Of a stretch of DNA of 64,000 bases, positions 9,954 to 22,020 are shown one piece after another. The DNA is from Methylococcales bacterium (GTDB taxonomy: Bacteria; Pseudomonadota; Gammaproteobacteria; Methylococcales; Methylomonadaceae). Every line of letters begins with the position of its first letter. Within the stretch, counting starts at the first letter, position 1. Location: contig JAQURG010000011.1 in assembly GCA_028715725.1 (NCBI GenBank), positions 1 through 64,000 on the forward strand. Reading direction: 5' to 3'. The position numbers and the translations under genes are program-made. The notes below the pieces were generated by a model. That model searched no databases. It had not been told where the DNA came from and was given only the letters and a program-made list of their open reading frames with translations.

Positions 9954-11783
9954 ATGACAGAACTTCTCGGATGGGTGCCTTTATTTCCATTTCTTGGATT
10001 TTTAACCCTGGTATTGGCCGGCGGACGGCTTTTCAAACCGCTCATTGCCTGGATAGGAATCGGAAGCGTCGGGATCTCGGCATTGCTGGTCTGCCTGATC
10101 GGCGTCGACTTCCTGAATGGAACAGTGCCTTTTTACAGGCTGTTGTTGGGGTCGTGGATAGCGATGGACGATTTGTCAGCGCCCTTCGGCTTCTATCTCG
10201 ACGCCTTATCGATGACGATGCTGTTTGTCGTGGCTGGCGTCGGTTTTCTGATTCATGTTTATTCAGCCGGCTTCATGGAATCCGATCCGGGCTATGCACG
10301 CTTTTTTGCCTATATGAATCTGTTTGTATCAGCCATGCTGGTGCTGGTCCTCGCAGACAATCTGGTGCTGCTTTATTTGGGTTGGGAAGGCGTGGGGCTG
10401 GGCAGTTATTTGTTAATCGGCTTCTGGTATGAAGATCCGAACAATGGTTATGCGGCGCGCAAGGCCTTTGTGATGACCCGCATCGGCGATACGGCTATGG
10501 CGTTGGGTTTATTTTTACTGTTTACGCAATTGCATACCTTTGACATTCAGTCCCTGATGCGTCTGGCTACCGGCCAATGGGCGCCAGGTACCCTGCTACC
10601 GGTTGCTTCGGCGGCATTGCTGCTAGGCGGGGCGGTTGGAAAATCCGCACAATTACCCTTGCAGACCTGGCTGCCTGACGCCATGGCAGGGCCTACCCCG
10701 GTTAGCGCCCTGATTCATGCGGCTACTATGGTGACTGCGGGTGTTTACCTGATTGCCCGCACCCATGATTTATTCCTACTGGCGCCCGCAGTTCAATTTG
10801 CGGTTGCGGTCATTGGAACGATTACTTTATTGATTGCAGGATGCGCAGCTCTCGCGCAGACTGACATCAAACGGATACTCGCTTACTCCACCATCAGCCA
10901 GATCGGTTACATGTTTCTTGCCTTAGGCGTTGGCGCCTGGTCGGCGGCGATTTTTCATCTGTTGACCCATGCCTTTTTCAAAGCGTTGTTGTTCCTTGCT
11001 GCAGGCGCAGTTATTTACTGTTTTCATCACGAGCACAATATTTTTAAAATGGGGGGACTCCGCAAAGCCATGCCCTTGACCTTCTGGAGCTTTATCATTG
11101 GCGGCGCAGCATTATCCGCTCTGCCTTTTACCTCCGGCTTTTATAGCAAACACGAGATTTTACTGGAGGCTTATGCAGCTTCTCCCGGACTATGGGCTGC
11201 GGGTTGCCTGGGCGCCCTTATTACCGGCATCTACAGCTTCCGCCTGATCTTTGTCGTTTTTTTTGGAACTCAGTCCCGGACCATTGAAAAGGGGCTCGGT
11301 TTGTCTATGAGCGTTCCATTGCTGTTGCTGGCTATCCTTGCGCTATTTGGCGGTGTGTTGCAGATTCCTCTGGATTCTGTATTTCCGGTTAACCCGGCTT
11401 CCAGCGATGCTCTTACTCTTGTTTCGGTCATCACTATCGCCGCGCCTTTCTTCGGCTTGTTGATCGCCGTGCTGTTCTATCTCACTCATACCTTTTCTTC
11501 ACAACGTTTCGCAAATTACGGTTGGGCCCGGCCGGTAAGGAAGCTGTTTCTGAGCGGCTGGGGTTTTGATGCGCTTTATGACGGCTTGCTGGTTCAGCCT
11601 TTTACAAGCATCGCCAGGCTGAATAAAAACGATATAGTCGATAGGCTTTATCTGGCGCTTGCGTGGCTTGGCCGCGAGCTTCACCGTATGATCAGCGCGG
11701 CTCAAACTGGGCGTGTGCGCTGGTATGCTTCCTCCCTGGTATTAGGCACGGTAGCCGTTATTGCTCTGGGGTTGCTGTCATGA
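9954..11783 (+). CDS. nuoL: NADH-quinone oxidoreductase subunit L
   Basis: Largest antiporter-like subunit at the far end of the membrane arm. The family signatures LYLGWEGVGLGSYLLIGFWY, the LPLQTWLPDAMAGPTPVSAL lysine-glutamate region and the long lateral helix region at the C-terminus are present. It has 609 residues and many hydrophobic segments. GGAGG lies a few bases before the ATG, and the stop overlaps nuoM by four bases. Confidence 0.96.
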   Translation: MTELLGWVPLFPFLGFLTLVLAGGRLFKPLIAWIGIGSVGISALLVCLIGVDFLNGTVPFYRLLLGSWIAMDDLSAPFGFYLDALSMTMLFVVAGVGFLIHVYSAGFMESDPGYARFFAYMNLFVSAMLVLVLADNLVLLYLGWEGVGLGSYLLIGFWYEDPNNGYAARKAFVMTRIGDTAMALGLFLLFTQLHTFDIQSLMRLATGQWAPGTLLPVASAALLLGGAVGKSAQLPLQTWLPDAMAGPTPVSALIHAATMVTAGVYLIARTHDLFLLAPAVQFAVAVIGTITLLIAGCAALAQTDIKRILAYSTISQIGYMFLALGVGAWSAAIFHLLTHAFFKALLFLAAGAVIYCFHHEHNIFKMGGLRKAMPLTFWSFIIGGAALSALPFTSGFYSKHEILLEAYAASPGLWAAGCLGALITGIYSFRLIFVVFFGTQSRTIEKGLGLSMSVPLLLLAILALFGGVLQIPLDSVFPVNPASSDALTLVSVITIAAPFFGLLIAVLFYLTHTFSSQRFANYGWARPVRKLFLSGWGFDALYDGLLVQPFTSIARLNKNDIVDRLYLALAWLGRELHRMISAAQTGRVRWYASSLVLGTVAVIALGLLS

Positions 11784-13279
11784 TTCTGCCTGCGTTGATT
11801 ATTGTTTTGTGTCTGGGCGGGTTTGCAGCCTGGTTTGTGGAACGCAGGAGTCCGGGCGATGCACGACTAATAGCTCTCATCGCCCTCATTATTGAAGCAG
11901 CGCTCTTGCTCTGGCAATATTCCGGGACCGGAACTGTTGATATCTTGTCTTCCGGCATGTCGCCCGCGTGGCTTGCCGATTTCAATCGGCCCTGGATTCC
12001 CCGGTTCGGAATAGGTTTTCATCTGGCTGCCGATGGAGTCAGTCTGCTGTTGATAGCATTGACGGTCCTGCTCGGCTTTATGGCGGTCAGCAGTTCCTGG
12101 ACGGAAATCAAGGATCGCCAGGGTTTCTTTTATTTTAATCTATTGACGTGTCTGGCCGGTACGGTCGGCGTTTTTTTGGCGGTCGACCTCTTCCTGTTCT
12201 TTTTTTTCTGGGAACTGATGATTATCCCGATGTATTTCCTGATCAGTATCTGGGGGCATGAAAACCGGACCTATGCGGCGATAAAGTTTGTCATTTTTAC
12301 GCAAGTGAGCAGTCTTTTGATGCTGCTGGCGATAGTGGTGCTGGTGTTAATCAATCATAACCGTACGGGTTCGTTTACCTTCGATTATTTCAATCTACAA
12401 AACGCCGGGATAGACTCTGATGCAGCATTCTGGCTGATGCTGGGCTTTTTTATCGCTTTTACCGTCAAGCTGCCGGCGGTGCCTTTTCATACCTGGCTGC
12501 CCGATGCGCACACTCAGGCGCCGACCGGAGGCAGTGTTATCCTGGCTGGCGTTATGCTTAAGACAGGCGCTTACGGCTTGTTTCGCTTTGTGATCCCGTT
12601 ATTTCCTGAAGCCAGCCGTCAGTTTGCTCCGATTGCAATGACGCTGGGAGTGGTTAGCGTACTCTATGCCGCAATAATGGCTTACGCCCAGACAGACCTG
12701 AAACGGCTGATCGCTTATACCAGCGTCAGCCATATGGGCTTTATCCTGCTGGGAATATTCTCGTGGAACATCTTCGCCATGCAGGGAGCCGTCATTACAA
12801 TGCTGGCGCACGGCATTAGCGCTGGAGCATTATTCATGATAGCGGGCAGCTTGCAGGAACGCCTGCATACACGTGAAATGGGTCGTATGGGAGGGCTATG
12901 GTCCACTTTACCTCGGCTGTCGGCTTTTGCCTTGTTTTTTGCGATGGCCTCGCTGGGATTGCCCGGATTGGGAAATTTCATTGGCGAGTTCCTGGTGTTG
13001 CTGGGAGCATTCAAAGTTAATATTTTGTTGACCTCCGCGGCCGCCCTGGTTCTTGTTCTGTCGCCGGTATATTCGCTGATTATTATACAAAAAGCCTTTC
13101 ATGGCCCGCTGCAAAGTCAATCATTTCCGGCGGACTTCAACCGCCGCGAACTAACCTCATTAGGTTTGCTTGTGCTCGTTACGGCATGGCTTGGCCTCTT
13201 CCCCCAAGGCGTACTAAACGTTTCGGCGGCCGGGTGCAAGCAAATAATACAAGACCAGGTTGCGGTTGCCTATCCATGA
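11780..13279 (+). CDS. nuoM: NADH-quinone oxidoreductase subunit M
   Basis: Second antiporter-like proton-channel subunit. FFWELMIIPMYFLI carries the conserved glutamate and VPFHTWLPDAHTQAPTGGSV the antiporter signature. The open frame extends upstream inside nuoL, but the ATG at 11780 overlaps the nuoL stop in an ATGA and gives the expected MILPALIIVLCLGG N-terminus and 499 residues. Its own stop overlaps nuoN in the same way. Confidence 0.95.
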   Translation: MILPALIIVLCLGGFAAWFVERRSPGDARLIALIALIIEAALLLWQYSGTGTVDILSSGMSPAWLADFNRPWIPRFGIGFHLAADGVSLLLIALTVLLGFMAVSSSWTEIKDRQGFFYFNLLTCLAGTVGVFLAVDLFLFFFFWELMIIPMYFLISIWGHENRTYAAIKFVIFTQVSSLLMLLAIVVLVLINHNRTGSFTFDYFNLQNAGIDSDAAFWLMLGFFIAFTVKLPAVPFHTWLPDAHTQAPTGGSVILAGVMLKTGAYGLFRFVIPLFPEASRQFAPIAMTLGVVSVLYAAIMAYAQTDLKRLIAYTSVSHMGFILLGIFSWNIFAMQGAVITMLAHGISAGALFMIAGSLQERLHTREMGRMGGLWSTLPRLSAFALFFAMASLGLPGLGNFIGEFLVLLGAFKVNILLTSAAALVLVLSPVYSLIIIQKAFHGPLQSQSFPADFNRRELTSLGLLVLVTAWLGLFPQGVLNVSAAGCKQIIQDQVAVAYP

Positions 13280-14727
13280 ACATTAACCAGCTTGTTGCAC
13301 TTGCGCCCATTATTACTTTATCCGCTGCGGCGATAGCGGTAATGCTCGCTATTGCCATCCGGCGAAACTTTATCCTCATTTCCGGTATTGCCGCTTGCGG
13401 AATAATAGCATCACTGCTGGTGTTGGGAATCGCCTGGCAAGAAAGTCCGGTTCAAGCAACTTCGCTCATCCGGATAGATGAATATGCCTTGTTCTTTATG
13501 GCGCTATTGCTGTTGACAGGCCTTGCTGTGCTGGGGTTTTGTCATGATTATTTCAAAAATCGCGAAGGAGAGAACGAAGAGCTCCCGTTGCTGTTGCTGA
13601 CGGCTCTTCTGGGTGCTTTGGTGCTGGTCGCCAGCAGTCATTTTGCGGCCTTTTTTTTGGGGCTTGAAATGCTCAGTATTTCTCTGTTTGCACTGATCAG
13701 CTATCCGCTCAATCAGACGCGGTCTTTGGAGGCGGCGATCAAATACCTGATTTTATCCGGTGCGTCTTCCGCTTTCCTGCTCATGGGTATGGCGCTGATT
13801 TATTCACAAAGCGGCGAGCTCACTTTTAGCGGCATTGGCCGATTTATCGAAATCCGGCCGGCTATGAATATTATGATTTTGAGCGGCGTCATGCTTATCT
13901 TAGCAGGAGTCGGTTTCAAACTTTCCCTGGTTCCGTTCCATTTATGGACACCGGATGTCTATCAAGGCGCGCCTGCGCCGATTACCGCATTTATCGCCAC
14001 CGTTTCCAAAGGCGCTGTTTTCGTGCTTCTGCTGCGTTTTTTCATCAGCACAAACAGCTATGCATATACGCCTCTATTGACTGTTTTTAGCGCCATTGCC
14101 GTTTTATCCATAATGGGCGGCAATCTGCTGGCTTTGCTGCAAACAAACGTCAAACGCTTGCTGGCCTATTCGTCCATTGCCCATATGGGCTATTTGCTGG
14201 TCGCATTCATTGCCGGCGGCAGTATTGCTCCTGCGCTGGCGGTCGAGTCGGTTACGTTTTATCTGGTTGCCTATTTCATTACTACGATCGGCGCCTTCGG
14301 AGTCGTTTCGGTGCTTTCAATATCACAGGCGGAAGCGGGTGAAATCTCGCTTTATCGGGGACTTTTTTGGCGTAAGCCCTGGCTGGCGGTGATTTTTACC
14401 CTGATGTTATTATCACTGGCGGGTATTCCGCTGACTGCCGGATTTATCGGCAAATTCTATATTTTCACCAGCGGCGCCGACGGCCGTTTATGGGGACTGT
14501 TGCTCGCCGTTATTGCCGGAAGCGGGCTGGGCCTGTATTACTATTTGAGAATCATCGTCGTCATGTCGATGAGTATCGATGTCGCAGAAAATGAACCTGA
14601 GGCATCTTCAAATGGATGGGTTTCCATAGTGACTCTCGCCGTTTTAAGTATGCTGCTGGTCTGCTTCGGCATTTATCCCAATTATTTAGTCGCTATCATT
14701 CAATTCGTGTCTTATTCGGCAAGATGA
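13276..14727 (+). CDS. nuoN: NADH-quinone oxidoreductase subunit N
   Basis: Third antiporter-like subunit of complex I and last gene of the operon. The LGLEMLSISLFALISY and VPFHLWTPDVYQGAPAPITA signatures are clear. The start at 13276 overlaps the nuoM stop (ATGA), giving 483 residues; an earlier in-frame start inside nuoM would add non-conserved residues. With this gene the set of 13 nuo genes (C and D fused) is complete. No clear rho-independent terminator is seen behind it. Confidence 0.95.
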   Translation: MNINQLVALAPIITLSAAAIAVMLAIAIRRNFILISGIAACGIIASLLVLGIAWQESPVQATSLIRIDEYALFFMALLLLTGLAVLGFCHDYFKNREGENEELPLLLLTALLGALVLVASSHFAAFFLGLEMLSISLFALISYPLNQTRSLEAAIKYLILSGASSAFLLMGMALIYSQSGELTFSGIGRFIEIRPAMNIMILSGVMLILAGVGFKLSLVPFHLWTPDVYQGAPAPITAFIATVSKGAVFVLLLRFFISTNSYAYTPLLTVFSAIAVLSIMGGNLLALLQTNVKRLLAYSSIAHMGYLLVAFIAGGSIAPALAVESVTFYLVAYFITTIGAFGVVSVLSISQAEAGEISLYRGLFWRKPWLAVIFTLMLLSLAGIPLTAGFIGKFYIFTSGADGRLWGLLLAVIAGSGLGLYYYLRIIVVMSMSIDVAENEPEASSNGWVSIVTLAVLSMLLVCFGIYPNYLVAIIQFVSYSAR

Positions 14728-14894
14728 AGAGTCTTTTATTAAGGATAATTTGGAAGCCGCTCCGGGAACTAGAAGATGATAGGGCAGCAAGGTAGTGATT
14801 TAACGACTAACCCTATTTAACCACATGAATATCAGGTCGTAGTGGCCTGCTCCATTTTTAAATGCAAAAGATCGTGAACCATGAAGCATAAAAT

Positions 14895-15335
14895 ATGTCC
14901 CACCAGTGTTTTGATTGCTTGCTGACAATTAAACCTGCCAGGACATTAAAAAAATGGGTTATTGTTATTCATACTCTCGCTTTAGCGGCGGGTATGGCCA
15001 ATGCTTTGCCTGTGGTTATTAAAATCAGTCTGTTTGCGGTGATTTGTTTACATCTTAGATATGCTCTTGGGCGGTTAAATGCCCAAAAATATACCATTAA
15101 ATATACTGACGCATTAGGTTGGGAGATATCGGAAGGGCATGACTTTTACCCGATCACGATTTTGAGATCCACTGTGATTACGACGTATGTGCTGTTTTTA
15201 CATTTTAAACCGGGTTTCCGAATCGGATATCCAAAATCGGGCATTAAAAAAACGCTTCTGATTTTAAAGGATTCGATGGCTGAAGATGATTATCGATACC
15301 TTATCGTCAAACTGAAAATGGCCGGCATAAAATAA
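14895..15335 (+). CDS. YgfX/CptA-like inner-membrane protein
   Basis: A 146-residue protein with two closely spaced hydrophobic helices (about residues 20-55), then a soluble domain. The layout and the near-C-terminal LKDSMAEDDYRYLIVKL resemble YgfX (CptA) of E. coli, which has a similar two-helix hairpin and ends in ADSMDEAEWRDLRRIL. E. coli YgfX was described as the membrane toxin paired with YgfY/SdhE, though that role is debated. No sdhE-like gene lies beside it here, so it is an orphan between nuo and hfq. No strong ribosome site is seen. Function is inferred from weak similarity. Confidence 0.6.
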   Translation: MSHQCFDCLLTIKPARTLKKWVIVIHTLALAAGMANALPVVIKISLFAVICLHLRYALGRLNAQKYTIKYTDALGWEISEGHDFYPITILRSTVITTYVLFLHFKPGFRIGYPKSGIKKTLLILKDSMAEDDYRYLIVKLKMAGIK

Positions 15336-15393
15336 GCACAACCTGTAACGTCTGCTGATAAAATATGTTAAATAAAACAAACAAACTGCGGAT

Positions 15394-15423
15394 TTGGCAG
15401 ATAATGATTTGTATTGATATCTA
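15394..15423 (+). promoter_or_regulatory. Candidate promoter of hfq
   Basis: TTGGCA at 15394 and TATCTA at 15418 are 18 bases apart, about 50 bases before the hfq start. Both match the sigma-70 consensus only partly. The gap between the YgfX-like gene and hfq is otherwise AT-rich. Confidence 0.3.
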
Positions 15424-15472
15424 ATTGCAGTTATCTTAAACCAACACAATTACAATAATAAGGAGAAATCGG

Positions 15473-15712
15473 ATGTCGAAAGGTCAAAATTTGCAGGATA
15501 ACTTTCTAAATACGCTTAGAAAGGAACATACGCCTGTATCAATTTTTCTTGTTAATGGCATAAAGTTACAGGGGAAAGTCGATTCTTTCGATCAGTACGT
15601 GATTATGCTGAAAAACACAATCAGTCAAATGGTTTATAAGCATGCTATTTCAACGATCGTGCCAAGCAAAGCCGTTAAAATAATGCGTGAAGACGAAGCC
15701 GGCAACGAATGA
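15473..15712 (+). CDS. hfq: RNA chaperone Hfq
   Basis: Sm-like hexameric RNA chaperone that joins small RNAs to mRNAs. The 79-residue protein starts with the conserved [10 protein letters not shown], has the Sm1 region [18 protein letters not shown] and the Sm2 signature YKHAIST. The short acidic tail is typical outside the enterics. AAGGAGAAA lies just before the ATG. It heads the common hfq-hflX-hflK-hflC group. Confidence 0.97.
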   Translation: MSKGQNLQDNFLNTLRKEHTPVSIFLVNGIKLQGKVDSFDQYVIMLKNTISQMVYKHAISTIVPSKAVKIMREDEAGNE

Positions 15713-15766
15713 AAATTTCCCGGTTTTTGAATACTATTTTTATACCCTGCTTTATGGAGTGTTTTA

Positions 15767-17029
15767 TTGTTTGATCGTCCCGATTCAGGTGAACGAGCCG
15801 TACTTGTTCATCTAACTTTTCATTCCGGGCAGGAAGATCTTTTAGAATTAAAAGAATTGGCAAAATCTGCCGGAACAAATCCTGTTTATGTGGTTACCGG
15901 CAGTCGCAAACGTCCCGATCCAAAATATTTTGTTGGCAAAGGTAAGCTTGAAGAGCTTAAAGCCATGGTGGAAGCCCATTCTGCCGATGTCGTTTTATTT
16001 AATCACCCGCTCGCACCCAGTCAGGAAAGGAACCTCGAAGGCGCTTTGGGTGTTAGAGTGGTTGATAGAAATGGCCTGATTCTCGACATATTTGCCCAAC
16101 GTGCGCAATCCTTTGAAGGCAAGTTACAGGTTGAGTTAGCACAATTAAAACACCTGTCAACCCGACTTGTAAGAGGCTGGACGCATCTGGAGCGACAAAA
16201 AGGCGGTATTGGTCTGCGCGGTCCGGGTGAAACCCAGCTGGAAACCGACAGGCGGCTTTTGGGTTTGCGTATCAAGCAGATTCAGCAGCGTTTGGACAAA
16301 GTCGACAAGCAACGCCACCAGGGCCGTAGTAAAAGAAAAAAAGCCGAAGTTCCATCCGTTTCCCTGGTGGGCTATACCAACGCAGGTAAATCCACCTTAT
16401 TTAACAGGCTGACCGGGGCGGATATTTATACGGCGGATCAGCTATTCGCCACCCTGGATCCCACATTACGCAGTTGTCCGTTACCTGATGCCGGTGAAAT
16501 CGTTTTGGCCGATACCGTGGGTTTTATCCGCCATTTACCGCATGAATTAGTGGCCGCATTTAAATCGACGTTACAGGAAGCCACTGAAGCCGATCTGTTA
16601 TTACACGTCATTGATGCTCATAGTAATGAGAGAGAGGAAATTATTACTCAAGTCAATCAGGTTTTGGAGGATATAGAAGCCGATAAAATCAGACAAATCG
16701 AAGTTTTCAACAAAATCGATTTGCTGGATAACATTCAGCCGCATATTGATCGGGATGATGCCGGTAATGCGCTTCGGGTATGGTTATCGGCCGAAACCGG
16801 TGCTGGCATCGATCTGCTTCATCAAGTATTAGCGGAGCTGTTTTCGAATACTAAAGTTAAAAGACGTTGTTATTTGCAACCCGATCAAGGCAATATCAGG
16901 GCGAAATTATTTACTTGCGCAAAAATTATTGACGAGCATATTGATGACTTTGGCGTAAATGAATTAGTCGTTGAAATCGATAAAAGGCATTTAGGGCTGC
17001 TAAATGAAGTGAATAATGAAGAAACGTAA
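15767..17029 (+). CDS. hflX: Ribosome-splitting GTPase HflX
   Basis: GTPase that binds the 50S subunit and rescues stalled or heat-damaged ribosomes. The N-terminal HflX domain has HPKYFVGKGK-like DPKYFVGKGKLEEL and ERQKGGIGLRGPGETQLETD, and the GTPase domain shows GYTNAGKST (G1), DTVGFIRHLPHELV (G3) and NKID (G4). Translation starts at a TTG with GGAG seven bases upstream; the protein begins MFDRPDSGERAVLVH, matching the E. coli start. Length is 420 residues. Confidence 0.96.
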   Translation: MFDRPDSGERAVLVHLTFHSGQEDLLELKELAKSAGTNPVYVVTGSRKRPDPKYFVGKGKLEELKAMVEAHSADVVLFNHPLAPSQERNLEGALGVRVVDRNGLILDIFAQRAQSFEGKLQVELAQLKHLSTRLVRGWTHLERQKGGIGLRGPGETQLETDRRLLGLRIKQIQQRLDKVDKQRHQGRSKRKKAEVPSVSLVGYTNAGKSTLFNRLTGADIYTADQLFATLDPTLRSCPLPDAGEIVLADTVGFIRHLPHELVAAFKSTLQEATEADLLLHVIDAHSNEREEIITQVNQVLEDIEADKIRQIEVFNKIDLLDNIQPHIDRDDAGNALRVWLSAETGAGIDLLHQVLAELFSNTKVKRRCYLQPDQGNIRAKLFTCAKIIDEHIDDFGVNELVVEIDKRHLGLLNEVNNEET

Positions 17030-17163
17030 GATTGAGAATAAAAGATGGAAGAGAAAATCCTGGCCTTATACCCTGGTGTCTTTCGCCTTTTGTAATATTT
17101 ACGATAGAATACAAATAACATCCTGCGGGATAAATCAATCAAAATGCAATATGGAGCATAAGT

Positions 17164-18372
17164 ATGTCGTGGAATGAGCCTGGCGGCGATAAAAAAGACC
17201 CCTGGAGCGGTCGGCGAGATCAGAAAGGGCCACCTGATCTGGATGAGGCAATACGCTCGTTGCAGGAAAAATTAGGCAAGTTTTTTGGCGGTGGCGGCAG
17301 CAATGATAATAGAGGTTCCTCAAGTAACTTTCCTTCGGGTAAAAGCCTTGCCTTTGTTGCTGGCGGATTAGCCATTCTATGGGGTTTAAGCGGCTTTTAT
17401 ATTGTTGATGAAGGTAATCATGGAGTTGAAACGCGATTTGGCAAATATATTGCCACTACACAGTCCGGCTTAAACTGGCACATACCTGCCCCTATTGAGC
17501 GGGTTGATATTGTTAATGTAAAACAACAACGTTTTATCGAGGTGGGTTATCGTAGCGGAGGCAGTGAGCCGCTTACCGGCTCGGTGCCGAAAGAAGCCCT
17601 GATGTTGACCAAGGATGAAAATATTGTTGATGTTCGTCTGGCTGTTCAATACCAGGTAAAAGACGCCAAGGACTTTCTCTTTAATGTTGTTAATCCCGCA
17701 GCTACCTTGAAACAGGTCATCGAAAGCGCACAACGCGGAGTCGTCGGCAGCAGCACAATGGACTTCGTTTTAACCGAAGGCCGTGGTGAAGTTGTGACCC
17801 AGATTAAAAAGGAAATACAGGAGGTTATGGATAACTATAAATCCGGTATTCAAATTACCAGCGTTAATCTTCAGGATGTGCAGCCACCTGAGCAAGTGCA
17901 AAATGCCTTTGAAGATGCGATCAAATCACGTGAAGATCAGCAGCGCTTAATTAATGAGGCCGAAGCATACTCTAATGATGTTGTGCCCAAAGCGCGAGGC
18001 GCGGCTGCGAGAGAAATACAGGAAGCTGAAGGTTATAAAGAACAGGTGATTGCAAAGGCGCAAGGCGAAACCAGCCGTTTTACAAAATTGCTGGGCGAAT
18101 ATACTAAAGCGCCCGATGTAACCAGAAAACGGATTTATATCGAAGCTATGGAATCTGTATTGGCTGAAACCAATACCGTAATGGTCGATGTTAAAGCCGG
18201 GAATAATCTGCTTTACTTACCTTTGGACAAAATGCAGCATCAACCCCCGCCACCGCCTATGAATGCACCGCAAAGCACAACAACAGATCAACCTCACTCC
18301 CAACCGGCAAGAGTGCAAGAGCAGGCTGTTGATCGAAATTCAACGCGTGGCCGTGAAGAAAGGGGACGCTAA
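17164..18372 (+). CDS. hflK: FtsH protease regulator HflK
   Basis: SPFH/band-7 membrane protein that forms a large periplasm-facing cage with HflC around the FtsH protease. It has a glycine-rich cytoplasmic N-terminus (MSWNEPGGDKKDPW), one transmembrane segment at about residues 60-80, then the SPFH domain and an alanine/glutamate-rich helical region. The C-terminus is proline and glutamine rich. GGAG precedes the ATG by seven bases, and the stop overlaps the hflC start by one base (TAATG). Confidence 0.95.
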   Translation: MSWNEPGGDKKDPWSGRRDQKGPPDLDEAIRSLQEKLGKFFGGGGSNDNRGSSSNFPSGKSLAFVAGGLAILWGLSGFYIVDEGNHGVETRFGKYIATTQSGLNWHIPAPIERVDIVNVKQQRFIEVGYRSGGSEPLTGSVPKEALMLTKDENIVDVRLAVQYQVKDAKDFLFNVVNPAATLKQVIESAQRGVVGSSTMDFVLTEGRGEVVTQIKKEIQEVMDNYKSGIQITSVNLQDVQPPEQVQNAFEDAIKSREDQQRLINEAEAYSNDVVPKARGAAAREIQEAEGYKEQVIAKAQGETSRFTKLLGEYTKAPDVTRKRIYIEAMESVLAETNTVMVDVKAGNNLLYLPLDKMQHQPPPPPMNAPQSTTTDQPHSQPARVQEQAVDRNSTRGREERGR

Positions 18373-19226
18373 TGACACAAAATAAAATATTGATCGGCTT
18401 GGCTGCATTGCTGCTTATCGGCATGATGAGCGTGTTTACCATTGCTCAGACAGAAAAGGCGATTAAATTCCGTTTGGGCGAAATCGTAAACAGCGATTAC
18501 GTGCCCGGGCTGCATTTTAAATGGCCGTTTATCAATAATATCAAGAAATTCGATGCGCGGATTCAAACAATGGATTCGAAACCAGAACGTTTTTTAACAG
18601 CTGAAAAGAAAAACGTCATCGTTGACTCATTTGTTAAATGGCGTATCGGTAATGTCGCCACTTTTTATACGGTGGTTGCCGGCGATATAGATCAGGCTAA
18701 TTTAAGGCTTGATCAAATTATTAAAGACGCTTTTCGGGGTGAGTTCAGTAAACGGAATATCAAGCAGCTGGTTTCAACCGACCGCCAGGCTATTCGTGAG
18801 ATCCTGATCAAAAACTCCAAACCGCTTGCGGCTGATTTAGGTATGGATATTGTTGATGTTCAAGTAATGCGCATCGACCTGCCTCCTGAAGTCAGCAGTT
18901 CTGTATTCCGTAGAATGGAAGCTGAACGTGAACGCGTAGCGCGCGAGTTCCGCTCACAAGGTTCGGAAGCGGCTGAAAGAATTCGCGCCGATGCTGACAG
19001 ACAGCGTGTTGTTACGCTGGCTAATGCCTTCCGGGATGCGGAAAAATTGCGTGGCGAAGGCGATGCGACATCGGCGGAAATATATGCCAAGGCTTATGGC
19101 GCGGATACCGAATTTTTTACTTTTTACCGCAGCCTGAATGCTTACAAAAAGACATTTTCAAGCTCAAGCACGATGGTGCTGGATCCTGAGTCTGATTTTT
19201 TTCAGTATTTTAATAAACAAAAGTAG
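18372..19226 (+). CDS. hflC: FtsH protease regulator HflC
   Basis: Partner of HflK in the membrane complex that modulates FtsH. One N-terminal transmembrane segment (ILIGLAALLLIGMMSVFTI) is followed by the SPFH domain and the helical EAERERVAREFRSQGSEAAE region. The 284 residues fit the family. It is coupled to hflK by a one-base overlap and followed by a terminator. Confidence 0.95.
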   Translation: MTQNKILIGLAALLLIGMMSVFTIAQTEKAIKFRLGEIVNSDYVPGLHFKWPFINNIKKFDARIQTMDSKPERFLTAEKKNVIVDSFVKWRIGNVATFYTVVAGDIDQANLRLDQIIKDAFRGEFSKRNIKQLVSTDRQAIREILIKNSKPLAADLGMDIVDVQVMRIDLPPEVSSSVFRRMEAERERVAREFRSQGSEAAERIRADADRQRVVTLANAFRDAEKLRGEGDATSAEIYAKAYGADTEFFTFYRSLNAYKKTFSSSSTMVLDPESDFFQYFNKQK

Positions 19227-19316
19227 GTTGTTTTAAGAGTTTATACTTGCCCTGATAAAGGGGGCGAGTTGATTCGAATTCTGTAACAAAGACATACCTG
19301 AATTTTAAAATATATA

Positions 19317-19345
19317 AAACGCTCCGCCTATGCGGGGCGTTTTGT
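19317..19345 (+). terminator. Rho-independent terminator after hflC
   Basis: AAACGCTCCGC at 19317-19327, a four-base loop, and GCGGGGCGTTTT at 19332-19343 form a stem of about eleven pairs with one G-T pair, followed by a T-rich stretch. It lies 90 bases after hflC and just before hisZ, so hisZ-purA probably has its own promoter or depends on read-through. Confidence 0.75.
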
Positions 19346-19365
19346 TTGAGTGGGATATACAAAAC

Positions 19366-21910
<2,545 letters not shown>

Positions 21911-21983
21911 TTCTGGAAATGGTAGTTGCAGACTTTACGGATAGGATTGTCGCAGATTAACTTCGATTAATGCACAGTCCCAT

Positions 21984-22005
21984 GCCTGCAGGGACGCAGG
22001 TTTTG
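21984..22005 (+). terminator. Possible weak terminator after purA
   Basis: CCTGC at 21985-21989 and GCAGG at 21996-22000 form a short stem with a six-base loop, followed by TTTT. The stem is short, so termination strength is doubtful. It lies between purA and the convergent DUF2272 gene. Confidence 0.35.
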
Positions 22006-22020
22006 CCATGATCCCGTATT

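Noticed and set aside
17082-17110. Possible promoter before hflK (TAGAAT as -10)
   Set aside because: The -10-like box is acceptable but no -35 box lies at a proper distance; hflK may be transcribed from hfq.
19222-19275. Hairpin ACTTGCCC/GGGCGAGT just after hflC
   Set aside because: The stem needs a G-T pair and has no T-tract; the stronger terminator is at 19317.
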